The notes under the pieces: generated by a model | Told to the model about the DNA's origin: nothing | Seen by the model: the letters and a program-made list of their open reading frames with translations, nothing else | Databases searched by the model: none | NCBI GenBank assembly: GCA_024516035.1 | Contig: CM044958.1 | Location: 20,792,568 to 20,856,567 of the forward strand | Length of the DNA stretch: 64,000 nt | Origin: Bactericera cockerelli | Taxonomy: Eukaryota; Arthropoda; Insecta; Hemiptera; Triozidae | Reading direction: 5' to 3' | Part shown: one piece after another, positions 47,801 through 57,596 of the stretch | How positions within the stretch are numbered: position 1 is the first letter of the stretch | How the letters are laid out: each line of letters starts with the position of its first letter | Position numbers and translations under genes: made by a program

Positions 47801-48182
47801 TCTTGTTGTAATTGGATCCACGTGGTTGATGATTTGAATCCTCAAGGTTTCTTCTGGGTGGGCCTCTTTGATTATTGTTTTTGGTAGATTTTGATCTGTG
47901 AAAATCGTTGAGAGGCTCTTCATGACGGTCATGGTTAGAAGTGGCCGGGTGAGATCTATGGCCATGCTTCAAACTTCTATTACTATTGGAATCATTTCTT
48001 TCATTTGAAGCTCGTTTTGTGTCGATATGTTTTTTTGAGACACAAGCATTTTCATTAAAAACTGGCTTAGAATCACCATTTCTTATATTTGGTTCGGTAT
48101 GCTGAGGACCTTGTACCGAAACAGTACCTGACAATTTCAAGCCTTCTAGAGCAGCAAACACAGCATTTGTGATTTTAGACAT
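35120..48182 (-). CDS. ZNFX1: ZNFX1, NFX1-type zinc finger helicase (whole gene, both terminal exons)
   Basis: ZNFX1 is an SF1 RNA helicase of the UPF1-like group. It acts in small-RNA inheritance in nematodes and as a dsRNA-responsive antiviral factor in mammals. Coding segments: exon A 48182-42451, then exon B 38097-37316 or exon C 35850-35120. A donor GTAAGT follows 42451 in phase 1, and both B and C accept phase 1. A+B gives about 2,170 residues, close to vertebrate ZNFX1. An upstream acceptor (CTTACAG before 48194) shows a non-coding first exon. One frameshift near 43134 breaks exon A. Introns hold 5S SINEs and MITEs. Confidence 0.9.
35905..36135 (+). repeat. 5S rRNA-derived SINE between ZNFX1 exons B and C
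   Basis: Head CACTGAAGTTAAGCAACGTC then TTGGGTGGGTGCCC, 5S-like boxes A and C. Body has CCACTGATGCTGGGTAAGG, CCAGCGAATGGAGGATAAAA and GAAAGCGACGTCAAAAG with an A-rich end. Same family as 14777-15054 (-) and 63923-64000 (+). Confidence 0.85.
36136..36601. other. ZNFX1 intron segment, unassigned
   Basis: No gene or clear element; AT-rich intron between the 5S SINE and the dispersed repeat. Confidence 0.45.
36602..37185 (+). repeat. Dispersed repeat with AGGAAAGTA end (copy 2)
   Basis: Same order of words as 31508-32171, from CCTGGTGTAAACATCACACG to GGATTAGGAAAGTA, with internal 'cattctgcggccgatttcaa'. It lies between ZNFX1 exon B and exon C. Confidence 0.8.
37316..38097 (-). CDS. ZNFX1: ZNFX1 alternative terminal exon B
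   Basis: Acceptor TTATTTTCCAG before 38097, phase 1. Begins S-SKYYASIIRNIG. Same helical region as exon C (DEILGHVQSF, ILCLDRYDEA), then the C-terminal finger FKCAGCKEIYCITECGG with AKCPYCHATIGGEQ and the family-typical end ASEMDGAVRPAW. The C-x3-H arrangement of exon C and of the family is altered here (no His at that place). The end motif agrees better with ZNFX1 than the end of exon C does. Stop TGA at 37316-37318. Confidence 0.88.
38098..39539. other. ZNFX1 intron, unassigned part
   Basis: (CT)n at 38333-38355. 'ttgaactgatcc' and 'gttcaacctg' suggest another degraded foldback at 38500-38880. A 'gatacacggtgtaacag' end lies near 39100. No gene recognised. Confidence 0.45.
39560..40110 (+). 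repeat. Composite dispersed repeats in ZNFX1 intron
   Basis: 39570-39808 contains CACTGCTAATTATGGACACA and 'ttcctcgtgattggttcaca', shared with 56264-56420 (+), 41975-42100 (-), 61310-61370 (-) and 63650-63690 (+). 39808-40110 matches 3183-3440. Non-coding. Confidence 0.7.
40220..40575 (-). repeat. Dispersed repeat with AGGAAAGTA-family body (copy 3, inverted)
   Basis: Reverse complement of the middle of 31508-32171: 'ttacaccagacgaaccacga', 'cattctgcggccgcagggcc', 'ctgttacctttgagtcacca'. The outer end is truncated. Confidence 0.75.
40826..41116. mobile_element. MITE with TTTTTCTTTCTAAC ends (copy 1)
   Basis: Left end 'ccctatttttctttctaacc' and right end 'gttagaaagaaaaatacgac' are inverted repeats. 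Internal halves mirror each other ('accaaacgggaataaaatg' against 'cattttattccaaggtc'). Copy 2 at 52003-52305. Confidence 0.75.
41117..41700. other. ZNFX1 intron, unassigned part
   Basis: No supported gene. A short open frame at 41224-41535 has no recognisable domain and is probably chance. Confidence 0.4.
41701..42250 (-). repeat. Two inverted dispersed repeats in ZNFX1 intron
   Basis: 41701-41963 is the reverse of the 6781 element, ending in GGCGGACCCTGTATAAC. 41975-42250 is the reverse of the 39570 family ('caatcacgaggaagtattgt'). Confidence 0.7.
42451..48182 (-). CDS. ZNFX1: ZNFX1 exon A (helicase and NFX1 zinc fingers), with a 1-nt frameshift
   Basis: Start ATG at 48182-48180. Residues 1-210 are disordered (Asn, Arg, His, Ser). 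An armadillo-like helical region follows. The helicase has Walker A GPPGTGKT (about 666-673), Walker B VVVEEAAE (about 1047), LIGDHQQLRP, QHRMRPE, VDNYQGEE and VALSRAKHG (about 1266). An acidic insert (about 810-860) lies between the first helicase motifs. From about 1325, repeated NFX1-type fingers (CGHSCKSLCH, CGHACTRYCH, CGHQCAKKCYDEC). The first frame stops at TAG 43127-43125; removing one A from the run at 43133-43135 would restore Cys-Gly spacing and continue into CGHSCNVDC to the donor at 42450. Confidence 0.92.
43125..43136 (-). other. ZNFX1: Frameshift site in ZNFX1
   Basis: The - strand reads GAAATGTGGTAG. In the upstream frame this is E M W stop. With one A fewer it reads E C G R, the expected zinc-finger cysteine. 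The extra base lies in AAA at 43135-43133. Sequencing error, a real disabling indel or recoding are all possible. Confidence 0.8.
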
Positions 48183-48459
48183 TTTGCTTCATACCTGTAA
48201 GGAGAAGGGAAGCCTTTTTTAATCTTCTTGATAATACTAATTTTCTTTTCGCTTAAACGGGATTTTACACCAAGCCTTCATTCTAGAAAACACTCCAATA
48301 ATACCCAAATCTCCCTTTCAACCGTCACGTTGTGTGATGCACTCTGATATGTTATTTTGTTTAAATTAACAAATCAGAGTGCGTTGTGTCAGTTGTGTGA
48401 TAAGGGAGGTTTGGGGATCATGAGAATGCTTTTTGGACCAAGGACCAGATGGTTAAAGG
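48183..48459. other. ZNFX1 5' side: non-coding exon start and upstream region
   Basis: The acceptor AG lies at 48196-48195, 12 nt before the ATG in transcript sense. No promoter element can be named. Confidence 0.4.
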
Positions 48460-48763
48460 ATAGATCACAAGTCATCAATGTTAAGCAACGCTGAGATTCT
48501 ATTAGGATATAGTTAGTCTATTGGGTCTATGGAGGGGTGGGAGGTTTTAGTGTTTTGTGGTTGGTTGTCTCCTTTCCTACAGGGGTCAGACCCGGTTCTC
48601 ATGGAATGGCCTTCCATTTTCACATAACCAGGCTTTCAACATAGCGGGAGTATCCATTAGTATGCTACCGTCTTGGGCCTGGTATCACTATTAAAGAGAT
48701 TTATTCTCCTTCCTGTCCACAGGCCTGAAGCCCATTCTGTGTCAAAAAAAAAAAAAAAACAAA
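48460..48763 (+). repeat. 5S-like SINE with poly(A)
   Basis: The head has ATCAATGTTAAGCAACGCTG, like 5S rRNA box A. The body has 'tggttctcatggaatgg'-type words and ends TGTGTC followed by about 16 A. Different body from the 14777 family. Confidence 0.65.
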
Positions 48764-48892
48764 AATAAGCAACACTGAGATAAGATAGAAAATGGATGGG
48801 TGGCATGACAAATGTCCACTCTTTTCCAAATTTGTCCACTCTTTTCCAGACAAATGTCCACTCTTTTCCAGCATGACTTATAATATTGTTAC

Positions 48893-49450
48893 CCGCTACG
48901 GGTTTGAGGATTAAAATTTAAAATGCACTTGAGTTTACTTTTAAATAATTAAAATAAAAAGTAAGTTTATTATGAAATTTATAAAATCTTGTAAAGTGCA
49001 AAATGTCTTATACGTAACACACTATCACGTAACACAAAGTCTTATTCTCAAATTGTCTCTTAACGCACACTTAACCTGTCTTTAATCAGTAACGAATACA
49101 CTCTGGACAAACTGTCACTATCTATGAGAACTACAATCGCACTACGAATCTAATTTCGTTGACTGAATTACAAAACAAATCACTAATATTGCTATATCTC
49201 GAATTCAACTAACTCGCAAAATTTCAGAATTTCAACTAACTGACTCAACCACCGTGCTTGCTACCTTTATATACCTCACATAAAAGAGCGAGAACATTTG
49301 AAAGATTCGATACCTGTAGCTCACTCTATGATTAAAAACACCAAACTATGATAAAACACCAAATTAATTCTCTCTCTTGGACAAAATTTTCTAAAAGTTC
49401 TTACTAAGTCCACTAGAGTGCTCCAGGTCTCCCCGTTCCCCAACTTGCAT
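48893..49450 (+). repeat. Possible solo LTR
   Basis: Starts TGTTACCCGCTACGGG, resembling the TGTTAC start of the intact LTR, and contains TTTATATA about 370 bp in. No internal domain, and the matching right end is not defined. Preceded by a small repeat of 'tgtccactcttttccagaca' at 48820-48875. Confidence 0.3.
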
Positions 49451-49800
49451 GAACCAAATCATAATAATAATAATAAAACTCTTTCATGGAAGGCAACCAC
49501 CAGGTCACAATAGATCTAAATAGAGGTCAGTGTGATAATTGGTGCTTCTCTTGTGGAACTAGAACCAGTCTATAATAATAAAAGGCAACCACCAGGCCAG
49601 GTTACTGCTAAAAACATTTTCTACCACGTAACCCTCAGAGTATTATTATTATGTGGTCACAAACTCAAATTAATGAGGAAATATTCATGCACTGGGTAGA
49701 ACTTGAACCAAGGATCGCTACCTGGATTACAAGACCAGCGCATTAACCACTTGACTACCAGTGCATGATGAATATTCATTTACTGAATAAAAAAAAAACA
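49451..49800 (-). repeat. SINE (family C), reverse, plus short repeats
   Basis: 49605-49770 read in reverse gives a tRNA-like head (CACTGGTAGTCAAGTGGTTA, box B-like GGTTCAAGTTC) and the CCTCATTAAT body of family C. 49490-49600 repeats 'aaggcaaccaccaggtcaca'. Region 49800-50198 has nothing I recognise. Confidence 0.65.
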
Positions 49801-50198
49801 CTAGCTTTCATAAAAGCCTTTACAAACTATATTCTGACATACCATTTCTAAAATATAAAATAGATCCGTCAAGGTGTGAATCCGTCACTCTATAGAAAAA
49901 AAGACAGCGCGGCAGATATCAGAAAGTGCAATTTTAATTGCAGAAATGAAGTTCCAGTCGCAAAAGGAATCAATTTGACTTTCTAATTGACCTCCTAGAC
50001 CAACGGAAACCCTATGTTTGAGACCCCCCAAAGACACAAAAAGATTCATAATTTTCATTTTTCCTTCCGATTTTTTTCATATGGAATCTACATATGAGCC
50101 CCGACTTCATAACTTCAGTGGCCAAGATGGTTTAGTGAGGTGTCTTAACAGATCAATCTATGCTAACATTGAGCCCAGACCAGAAAAAACTTCTAAAA

Positions 50199-50510
50199 TA
50201 CAGGGTGTCCCACCAAAGTTGGACACCTCAAATTACTCGGCCCCTGAATTTTTGAAAAATAAAAAATCCAATTGTACATGTCCTACTTATACAATTTTAG
50301 TCATGAAATTTTATAAAGGGTGGTTTAAAAGTCAGAAATTGAGGTGTCAACTTTTGATTTTTAAATGGGTCGACCTGACTTTTATTTGATAACTTTACTT
50401 CTAAATGGTTCCTGAGTACTTTACGAAACCATTACATACAGGATGTTTTTTTTACCAATTTTTTCTAAATCTTGAATAACACAATTTCGTTTAATTTTTT
50501 TGATAACAAG
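50199..50510 (+). repeat. Diverged copy of the 1.65-kb foldback left arm
   Basis: TACAGGGTGTCCCACCAAAG, then 'ggacacctcaaattactcgg', then 'gacctgacttttatttgata', in the same order as 20624-20960. More diverged than the copies at 15.8 and 20.6 kb. Confidence 0.8.
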
Positions 50511-51129
50511 AATAGATAGTCGTGCTAATGGGAAATTGCTGGTGACTTCTGGTTGGTACACTCTTCTAAGTACGTCCCAAAACTGGTGTGTGCAGACTAC
50601 CACATTATGTTTGTCCCTGTAAGTCATATCTGCATTGGAGAAAATTAATGGACTGGTCCTCCAGGTTGGGGGTTGATCATGGGGCTAACTACCTCATATC
50701 ATAAAAAACTACAGTTGCGAATCCTCAAGAGAAGGCCAAGCCTCACATCGGGCTATAGTGCCACTTGGTAATGGTAAGGTAAGAATAGATAATGTTTGTA
50801 TAATGAATCCCCCTAAGATGACACCTGGCAGTAAGATAAACATAGGAGGAATAAATTCAGGGAGGAGTGCAGAGAAATAAAAGAGAAGGGATAAAGGTGT
50901 CCTCAATTGAGCGCATAGCATTGGCAGTGCACCAGGCCAAGTTCCAGCAAGCACAGGCAGTGTATCTTTACACAAACCATTTCACCTGGTTTTTCACACC
51001 CTCATATCTTTGGTTCAGTTGATCATAAAGATATGAAATTTGGAACAAAGATTGTCCTAATATCATTAAAAAGACATTGGAAATTTCAAAATCTATGCAA
51101 AAAAATTTCAGAGGAAAATAATTTTAAAA
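50511..51129. other. Unassigned sequence
   Basis: No supported gene; the frame at 50709-50975 (-) is hydrophobic but matches nothing I know. Confidence 0.35.
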
Positions 51130-51475
51130 TTTGCAATTTTGTCACTTATTGACTAACAGATCATCGAAATTATGAGGCACTTCCAGACTACATAGAAAGC
51201 TAAATTTTGCATGATGGTAGGGTTTACTGTAAAGATACAGGGAAAAAACTGTACTGTAAAGATACCCGAACTTTCGCACTTATCATGCTGTTAAATGGTG
51301 TTATTTTAGGGTGGAAGTATACTAAATTATGGATTTATATTATGAGGCACTTCCCAACTACCTATAACGCTAAAATTTTGCATGGTGGTAGAGTTTATTG
51401 TAGAAGTACAGGAAAAAATCTAAAACCGGCACTAATTCTGCTGTTAAACAGTGTCAATTTCACGGCCGCAAATGC
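51130..51475 (+). repeat. Direct repeat pair, about 170-bp unit
   Basis: 'ttatgaggcacttcc' followed by 'gctaa' and 'ttttgcatgatggtag' occurs at 51170 and again at 51339, each followed by an 'aagtacagg' or 'agatacaggg' phrase. Non-coding tandem duplication. Confidence 0.75.
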
Positions 51476-51879
51476 CTAGGGTCTACGCAGCCTTATTCCC
51501 CAGCACAGTTTTTACTGAAAACTTACCTCATATTTTCATTTTGTGCTCCAAGAATAATATAAATTACAATTATAATAAATCAAAAACTCTTTACGCACAA
51601 AAGTATAACTATCAATCGAGTTCCTCGGTTTCTTTAGTTTCTAAAAATATAGTTAACGTAGAAAATGTCTATTTTTATTTCAATTTACGTTTTACTTTAA
51701 AATTGATAAGAGCAGAGAAAAAAAATAATAAAAAAAACAGTTTGTACTACAATCTACAATTCAATTGTACTTCCAGCCAGTGTTGCCAGGTGCAGAAACA
51801 AAAAAGTCCGTATACAAATATAAAAAAAACGTATTTTTTAAGAAAATCCGTACACCTCCCAAAAACATGCCCCCTTAAA

Positions 51880-51950
51880 TCAAATCACCACACACACTCA
51901 CTCACACACACACCACACACGCACACACACTCACACACATATTGCTTACA
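51880..51950 (+). repeat. (CA)n microsatellite
   Basis: Imperfect CA/CT-rich simple repeat with interruptions. 51476-51879 holds no recognisable gene. Confidence 0.85.
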
Positions 51951-52002
51951 TCTTTTGTTTTATGTCACGCAAAAGAGTTTTGTTTTATGTCACTCAATAC
52001 CT

Positions 52003-52305
52003 AAGCCGTATTTTTTTTTCTAACCAAAGTGGATTCAAATGGAATAAAATGGACGAATTGAAAGAAAGTCATTTTTCTTTTGGAAAAGACGAAAGGAGGA
52101 GAAATCTTCTTCCATTTTGGTCAACCAAAATGGAATTATAAAATTCTTGCTTCCATTTCTTTATTCCAGAGGTTACGTTTTCATTTTCCCATTGTTTATC
52201 TATACCGAAACGTTTTTTTCTTTCACGAATGGTGGGGAAGCCAAATTGGAAAAAACCGAAGCTGGAATTTTTTAATCCAAAAGAAAAACGCGGCTCTAGT
52301 TTTAC
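52003..52305. mobile_element. MITE with TTTTTCTTTCTAAC-type ends (copy 2)
   Basis: Left 'gtatttttttttctaaccaa', right 'atccaaaagaaaaacgcggc'. The inner words 'gaaagtcatttttcttttgg' and 'tttctttcacgaatg' are shared with 40826-41116. Confidence 0.75.
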
Positions 52306-52337
52306 CAAGGAAGTAACCCACTGAAAAAGATAGGTAT

Positions 52338-52755
52338 ACATATAGCCCAGATAGAACAAAAAATTTGCAGCGTGTTCGTTGCACGCTTGCTGGTGCGTGT
52401 TTCAATCACAAATACAAGATTACCTACTGAAAGGCTTGCGAATGCAAAACGAAAGTGTTCACTGCACCCATGAAATGAATCAAACATTTTGTTGGATGAA
52501 CATAATGTGCAGAAAGGCACTATGACCGTTTACTTTGCAAGGCAAATGTATCCGTGCATTTTGGTTCACCTGTGCACCGTATAGAAAGCCATTGTACGCT
52601 TCCGGCAGACTCACTCAGCAAATCAAAATCAAGTACTGGGCCAGCCGTCCAATCACTCGCTTTTGTTAAGCAACGTCCAGCTTGGTGAGAATATGGATTG
52701 GTGACCGGTCTGATCTAAACTGCGTCCATTGTCATTAGGGAAATCCAGGCGACAA
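52338..52755 (+). repeat. Degraded 5S-related repeat; inverted relative at 61.67 kb
   Basis: GTTAAGCAACGTCCAGC at 52665 with 'gattggtgacc' downstream recalls 5S boxes. CCAGCCGTCCAATCACTCGC and its complement recur at 61671-61735. Boundaries uncertain. Confidence 0.5.
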
Positions 52756-53381
52756 ATTTATCTAAAACTTACAAATATGTATTATTTTGTGTTAATATGT
52801 TAAAATTCAAGTTTCTATCTTGAATAGTCACGCGAAAATATTGTTATACATTGGTGTAGGTGCGTTACATAGCGTGGCTATAGCATAATCGCGACGCCCG
52901 AGGTTGAAAAATGAATATTATCTGACTATTCGAGATATGAACTTGAAAATGTTACACGGTAATACAAAAGAATATTTGTAAGTTTTCGGTAAATTTTTCG
53001 CTGTCAATGCCTAACAAGCATATTTATATTGCATGTGAAAAGTTCCTAAATATTTACGAAAAGAAAATATGAATTAATTAGTCGGCTTGTGCACGCATGA
53101 AGCAATTACCATATTTTTTTAAATAAAATACTTGATATTTTTTTTTAAATAACTAAAGCACTTTATAACTTCACAGATAGAATAAATTTTAGTTTGGGAA
53201 ATCTTCCATAAAAACTTTCTTAAAATATCCGGTAGGTGCGCTAGAGTTTTCGTTATCGGGTATCGTGATGATGCGAAATGTAAAAAAATCTTCTTCCTAC
53301 GAGACACGAAACCGATAAACTTATCGTTATGGGGATTGATTATGGGGACCCCATAAGGTAAATGCGAAATGTCTCTAGCAA
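52756..53381. other. Unassigned sequence
   Basis: No recognisable gene or complete element between the 5S-like repeat and the inverted repeat at 53.39 kb. Confidence 0.4.
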
Positions 53382-53782
53382 AGCAGTCGAAGCACTGTTC
53401 CGATAGCCCACAGCCCCACAAATGCCTACTTGAGATTTGCCGTATTTTTATCGAAGTGTCTAGCAGCCCGCCGATTATTTTTATGAGACTTAATGGGCAA
53501 AGGTAGGTAAAGTTAACGAGGTTAGGTAAAGTTAACGAGGTGAAATTGCACGATAGATCACTGACTTCAGTTTGTTGGGTAGGATGGTTGGGTGAGGGGC
53601 TTAGGTTAGGTTGAAATTAGTGCAGGGTTAGACCGGGTCGCTGCGCGACCTTGATAAGGATGCTACACGAACGCTGCGTAGCGGTCAACCTCAGTTTCAA
53701 TCGGCGGGCTGCTAGACACTTCGATAAAAATACGGCAAATCTCAAGTAGGCATTTGTGGGGCTGTGGGCTATCGGAACAGTG
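53382..53782. mobile_element. Foldback element split by the hAT-type insertion
   Basis: Arms 53391-53477 and 53699-53782 are near-perfect inverted repeats (CACTGTTCCGATAGCCCAC at one end, AATCGGCGGGCTGCTAGACA inside). The right arm continues at 60134 (CTTCGACAGCTTTAC) once the hAT-type element and one GAACAGTG copy are removed. Confidence 0.85.
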
Positions 53783-53910
53783 TAGTGATGCCCGATCTCA
53801 CATAAAAGATCGATTTATTGAATCGATTTAGATCGAGGTGTAAAAATCGATCCGATGGATCGATCTCACCTAAAAAATCGATTTCGTAGAAATCGATCTT
53901 CGATTTTTAT

Positions 53911-55090
53911 AATAATAATAATAATAATAATGATGATCAAGCTCGCCGGGAGGCGAGCGCTCGTCAAGTAGCGCCAGCCACCCGGCCTATATTAACACGA
54001 AACAGAGTTTATATGTATTTTGTTTTATTGTTTTCGCCCACTTAACGCTAACTTTTATCAATTTTTATTTCAAATTCGTAATGAGACGCGAAAATAGATT
54101 GTGTTTCACGAAAGCGCGAGGTTCCTACGTACAGTTAAAGTCGTTTACTGGCCACGCCGAAAATCTTGAATTTCATGAAATTATTCATACGGGTTTTTTT
54201 TTTTTTTTTTTTTTTTTTTTTCAGACCAATTTTCTGTCAAGGGTACAGCAACGTGTGCTTATCGTGGAAAGACGTGAGATACGTTTTTGAAAAGGGAATT
54301 TTCATCTCCGCATACCTTTTATAGTTTCAAGTATTTATTTTTTATAGGATAGGAGACATGGCCTTCTAAAATAAAACGGGAAAGTTGCACAGCGCCGCCC
54401 CTGGTTATCTTGGAGCTGCGATTGTAGTATTTTTCGAAAGGCCTTATCATAGGAAAAAATATAAAAATATAACTAAAGTATTACACTGAACCAAACTTGA
54501 GTTATACCCTTTGAAAGGAATACTTATTATGGAGCCCAGAGCCGTCTATTATTATCCTAGAGTTGTATTTCTGGTGTTTTTAGAAAGGTCTAGTCAAAGG
54601 AAATGAGATCACTTAATTTCAGATGGTTGAAACAAGTAGAAAAGTATTTAAAGCCATCTAAAGGATTATCTAAAATGAACCCTGGAGCCACGCCTATTTA
54701 TCCCAAGTTGATGACTGAAGGTTCTTTCTAAAGGTCTAATTACGTAGAAATATACTACGATGTAAATAAAATGTTAAAAAAATCAGCGACAGTGTGAGAC
54801 ATAAAAATAAAAAAACTGAAATAAGATTTATGAGAGTATCAAAAAATCTTCGCCTCACGTAGAACTTAAAATATGGGTGGGATCCAATCATCTTTGCTTC
54901 ACCCAAGCTGCCAGCAGACTGAGTTATCAATTAGGGAATAATAACGTTTTATAACTTCATTCAGAGATTTCTACATCAAGAGGTAAACTAGGTCTATATT
55001 ATGAGAAGTGTATAAAGTATTGGCCAGTAAGAGGAAAAATATTGATTAAAATAGATCAAAACAATGATAAATTATATTATGTACCTATTG
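53911..55090. other. Interior of the hAT-type element, unassigned
   Basis: Short GC-rich block at 53938-53985, a T-run at 54195-54223, no coding region supported. Confidence 0.4.
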
Positions 55091-55260
55091 AGCAGTCTCT
55101 GTGGTCGTCGACTGGTGTAGGTAAAACACAAAGTTTGCAAGGTGACCTGGGTTCGAATCCCGGCTAGGTATAATTTTTTTTTACTCTGTACTTTGGATGT
55201 CCGGTTTTCTCGTGAGAAAAAAAAACAGTAGCTGGTAGTTTGAGTCAACCTCCTATGACC
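55091..55260 (+). repeat. tRNA-derived SINE (family A relative)
   Basis: Box B GGGTTCGAATCCC at 55149, preceded by a degenerate box A. Body 'tactctgtactttggatgtc' and 'cggttttctcgtgagaaaaa' parallels the copy at 2885. Not a functional tRNA: the acceptor and anticodon arms do not fold. Confidence 0.7.
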
Positions 55261-55889
55261 GTTTAATTTCGAACGAAGTGAGTATGGTTTAACTCGATCA
55301 ACATTGATTTGTCACAATCTAATTATCCATCTACCTATGTATGTAACATTGTAACATGATATAAGTTGCATTTTTTGTCCAATCGAGCTGAAATTTTCAG
55401 GGTATATTCCATGGATATATGCTTGCTTATTAATTTATAATTATTAAATGTATTATCTAGTATAATGTCTCACCTACCAACTGATTATGCTGAATTGACA
55501 CCATGTTTAGTAACTCGAAGTTAGGCAAATATATGGGTCAACATTTCTTAGAGCCATAGTAAGAGGCAATTTCGGAACATACAATAATACTCGGCACTTT
55601 CATTTCCCTCTTTATTTTACCAAGATCGAATTTCCATCTACCTACCATGTACTTAGGTACATATTATAATTCAAATTGTATTGTAAACAAAACCACTAAA
55701 CAAAGTTGTCCGTTATTTAACGAGTTCATAACTAATTTTTCAATACAAGGTTAAAACACTAATTGATTATTAATGAATTATTGTTAATGGATTTTAAGAT
55801 TAAATAGGTATGTTTTTTTCTTCATTATTACTGGTTGAAGTTCCACAAAAGAAGCACCAATTATCACACCAACCTCATTTTAAAACGAT
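55261..55889. other. Interior of the hAT-type element, unassigned
   Basis: AT-rich, no gene or clear element recognised. Confidence 0.4.
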
Positions 55890-56140
55890 TGTGACCAGTT
55901 GATTGTATTTGGTTTTAACGTCCTGATTTGAACTAGTCAGGACGGGGGGTTTTACCCTGCGTTCGCTGGGAATCGTTCCAGCTACCTACATTTAACTCGC
56001 CCAGCCTGGGTAGATTCCAGACTTACGTGTTTAGAGGGGAAAAAAATATTAGAAAAGTCTGGAACAACTGGGAATCGAACTCGAAATGTCTGAACTACGG
56101 GCAGTAGTTACAACCATTACGCCACGGAGGCTGGCCACTG
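55890..56140 (-). repeat. tRNA-headed SINE with 5S-SINE-type body
   Basis: On the - strand the head is tRNA-like (CCTCCGTGGCGTAATGGTT, box B GAGTTCGATTCCCAG). The body has CCAGCGAACGCAGGGTAAAA and an ACGTTAAAACCAAA end, the same tail used by the 5S-headed SINEs at 14777 and 35905. Confidence 0.8.
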
Positions 56141-56255
56141 ACAACTGACAGTCTAAATAAAGCATTTATTTTGATCAATGCTTTTGTATTATGAATCGTA
56201 AAATTACATAAATCTCATTCAAAATTTACAAAAATATGTACCTACTTTATAAATA

Positions 56256-56425
56256 TAAATAAAAAAACACTGCTAATTATGGACCCAATACTTCCTCGTG
56301 ATTGTTTCACATTGTATACACCTGGCAATTTTGATTTTTTCGACTAAATCACTTGTAAAACCGCTTAACCGATTTTCTTCGAATTTGTTTTATATAATAG
56401 AATACTATTTTTTCTACATTCTAGT
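56256..56425 (+). repeat. Dispersed repeat of the 39570 family
   Basis: CACTGCTAATTATGGACCCA, 'acttcctcgtgattgtttca', 'ttaaccgattttcttcgaat', in the same order as 39575-39720. Confidence 0.75.
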
Positions 56426-57229
56426 TATTTTTGTTCACAAATTCATACTTAAGTTAAAAAGGTGCAAGCCTTATTTTTAATAAATGTATCTTTTTATTTC
56501 TTGATTGTGATGATGATAATAATAATAATACATTAACATTAATAATAATTTTAAATAAAAATAAAATCTAGCTTACTAGACTTTTAACCTGGAACTTGGA
56601 GTTCAAGACCTCATTAAAGGCTAACCATCAATTTGGTATTTTATTTAGTTTGGTTGTTAGGTGGTATTCTAAAGACAAGACTTTGTCCTCCACAGTTTAA
56701 ATAATTTAGACAAATCTTATTACTATACTTACTATAGATAAGGATAACGTACCCGAAAAGTACCCAAAAAAATACCGGGTACATTTACAAAAGTACCCGC
56801 ACCGGGTACATAATAAAATTAGGTACCCGTACCCATACCGGGTACAAAATTTTGCTAGGTACCTGTACCCGTACCGGGTACAACACTAGTGACGGTATAA
56901 CACACTGGATCCGCATACCGTACTGGGTATCGATTTTATGAAATACTCGGTATTACACACTGGGACCGAGTACCGACGTATCGTACGTAGTAGGCGGGTA
57001 CCGTTTTTATTAAATACTTGGTATTACACGCCGGGGCCGGGTACCATACCGGGTACCGGTTCTATGAAATAATCGGTATTACAATAATACCCAAATACCC
57101 ATCTCTAGAACTGGGTACAGCAGAGAGACCTCTCTGCTGTACTTCATTATTCCGATATTATCTATGAATAATATTCAGGCTGTCGGTGTCCTAATATTTT
57201 TCTTTTTGTCTCGTAGAACCAAGTCTTCT
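56426..57229. repeat. ACCGGGTAC-rich block with CATCTCTA end
   Basis: From 56750 to 57110 the words GTACCCGTACCGGGTAC and TACCGGGTACCGG recur in both orientations, so the block folds heavily on itself. It ends CCCAAATACCCATCTCTA at 57111, a hAT-like right end. 56426-56749 is AT-rich with an (AAT)n at 56515-56530. Confidence 0.6.
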
Positions 57230-57405
57230 ATTTGAAACTTCTTTGTCAAACAATTGGACGGTTTAGGGAAATGTACATTATTTAATTCAGGTTATAAAAT
57301 AGGAGGTGAAGCTTCTAATCTATTGAAACACTTGAAACTAAAACACCCAACAAATTTTGTGAATCGAGATTCGTCTCCTGTAAACATTCTGAATGCAAAA
57401 TTGTG
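57230..57405 (+). pseudogene. BED-finger fragment of a hAT transposase
   Basis: A + strand frame reads GGEASNLLKHLKLKHPTNF up to a TGA at 57403-57405. SNLLKHLKLKHP is the C-terminal half of a BED zinc finger; the upstream Cys pair is degraded (CQTIGRF-like, another frame). It stops soon after and has no catalytic domain. Confidence 0.6.
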
Positions 57406-57585
57406 AGATTTAGTTAGTGTACGGTGCTTTTGTACTTGGTTCTTGAGTGATTACTCGAATCCACTATTCCATTTACATCCGCTCGCAGAATCTCAAAAAC
57501 CAAGTACAAAAGAACCTCGGTAAATACTCAGTACTTTTATGTAATCGATTACTGAAGTACCGGTTCTATGAAATACTCGGTATCA

Positions 57586-57596
57586 CCCATCTCTAA
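57586..57596. other. Second CCCATCTCTA end
   Basis: CACCCATCTCTA after 'gaaatactcggtat' resembles the right end at 57111 and the one at 60125. Suggests a further nested hAT-like relic whose left end I could not find. 57597-57931 is unassigned. Confidence 0.4.

Noticed and set aside
50018..50389. 123-codon + frame
   Set aside because: Its second half lies in a foldback repeat copy; no similarity recognised.
51451..52023. 190-codon + frame with His/Thr-rich end
   Set aside because: The apparent composition comes from a (CA)n microsatellite; no domain or splice context.
55091..55175. Possible tRNA gene (box B GGGTTCGAATCCC)
   Set aside because: No cloverleaf: acceptor and anticodon stems do not pair, and the downstream body matches a SINE family.
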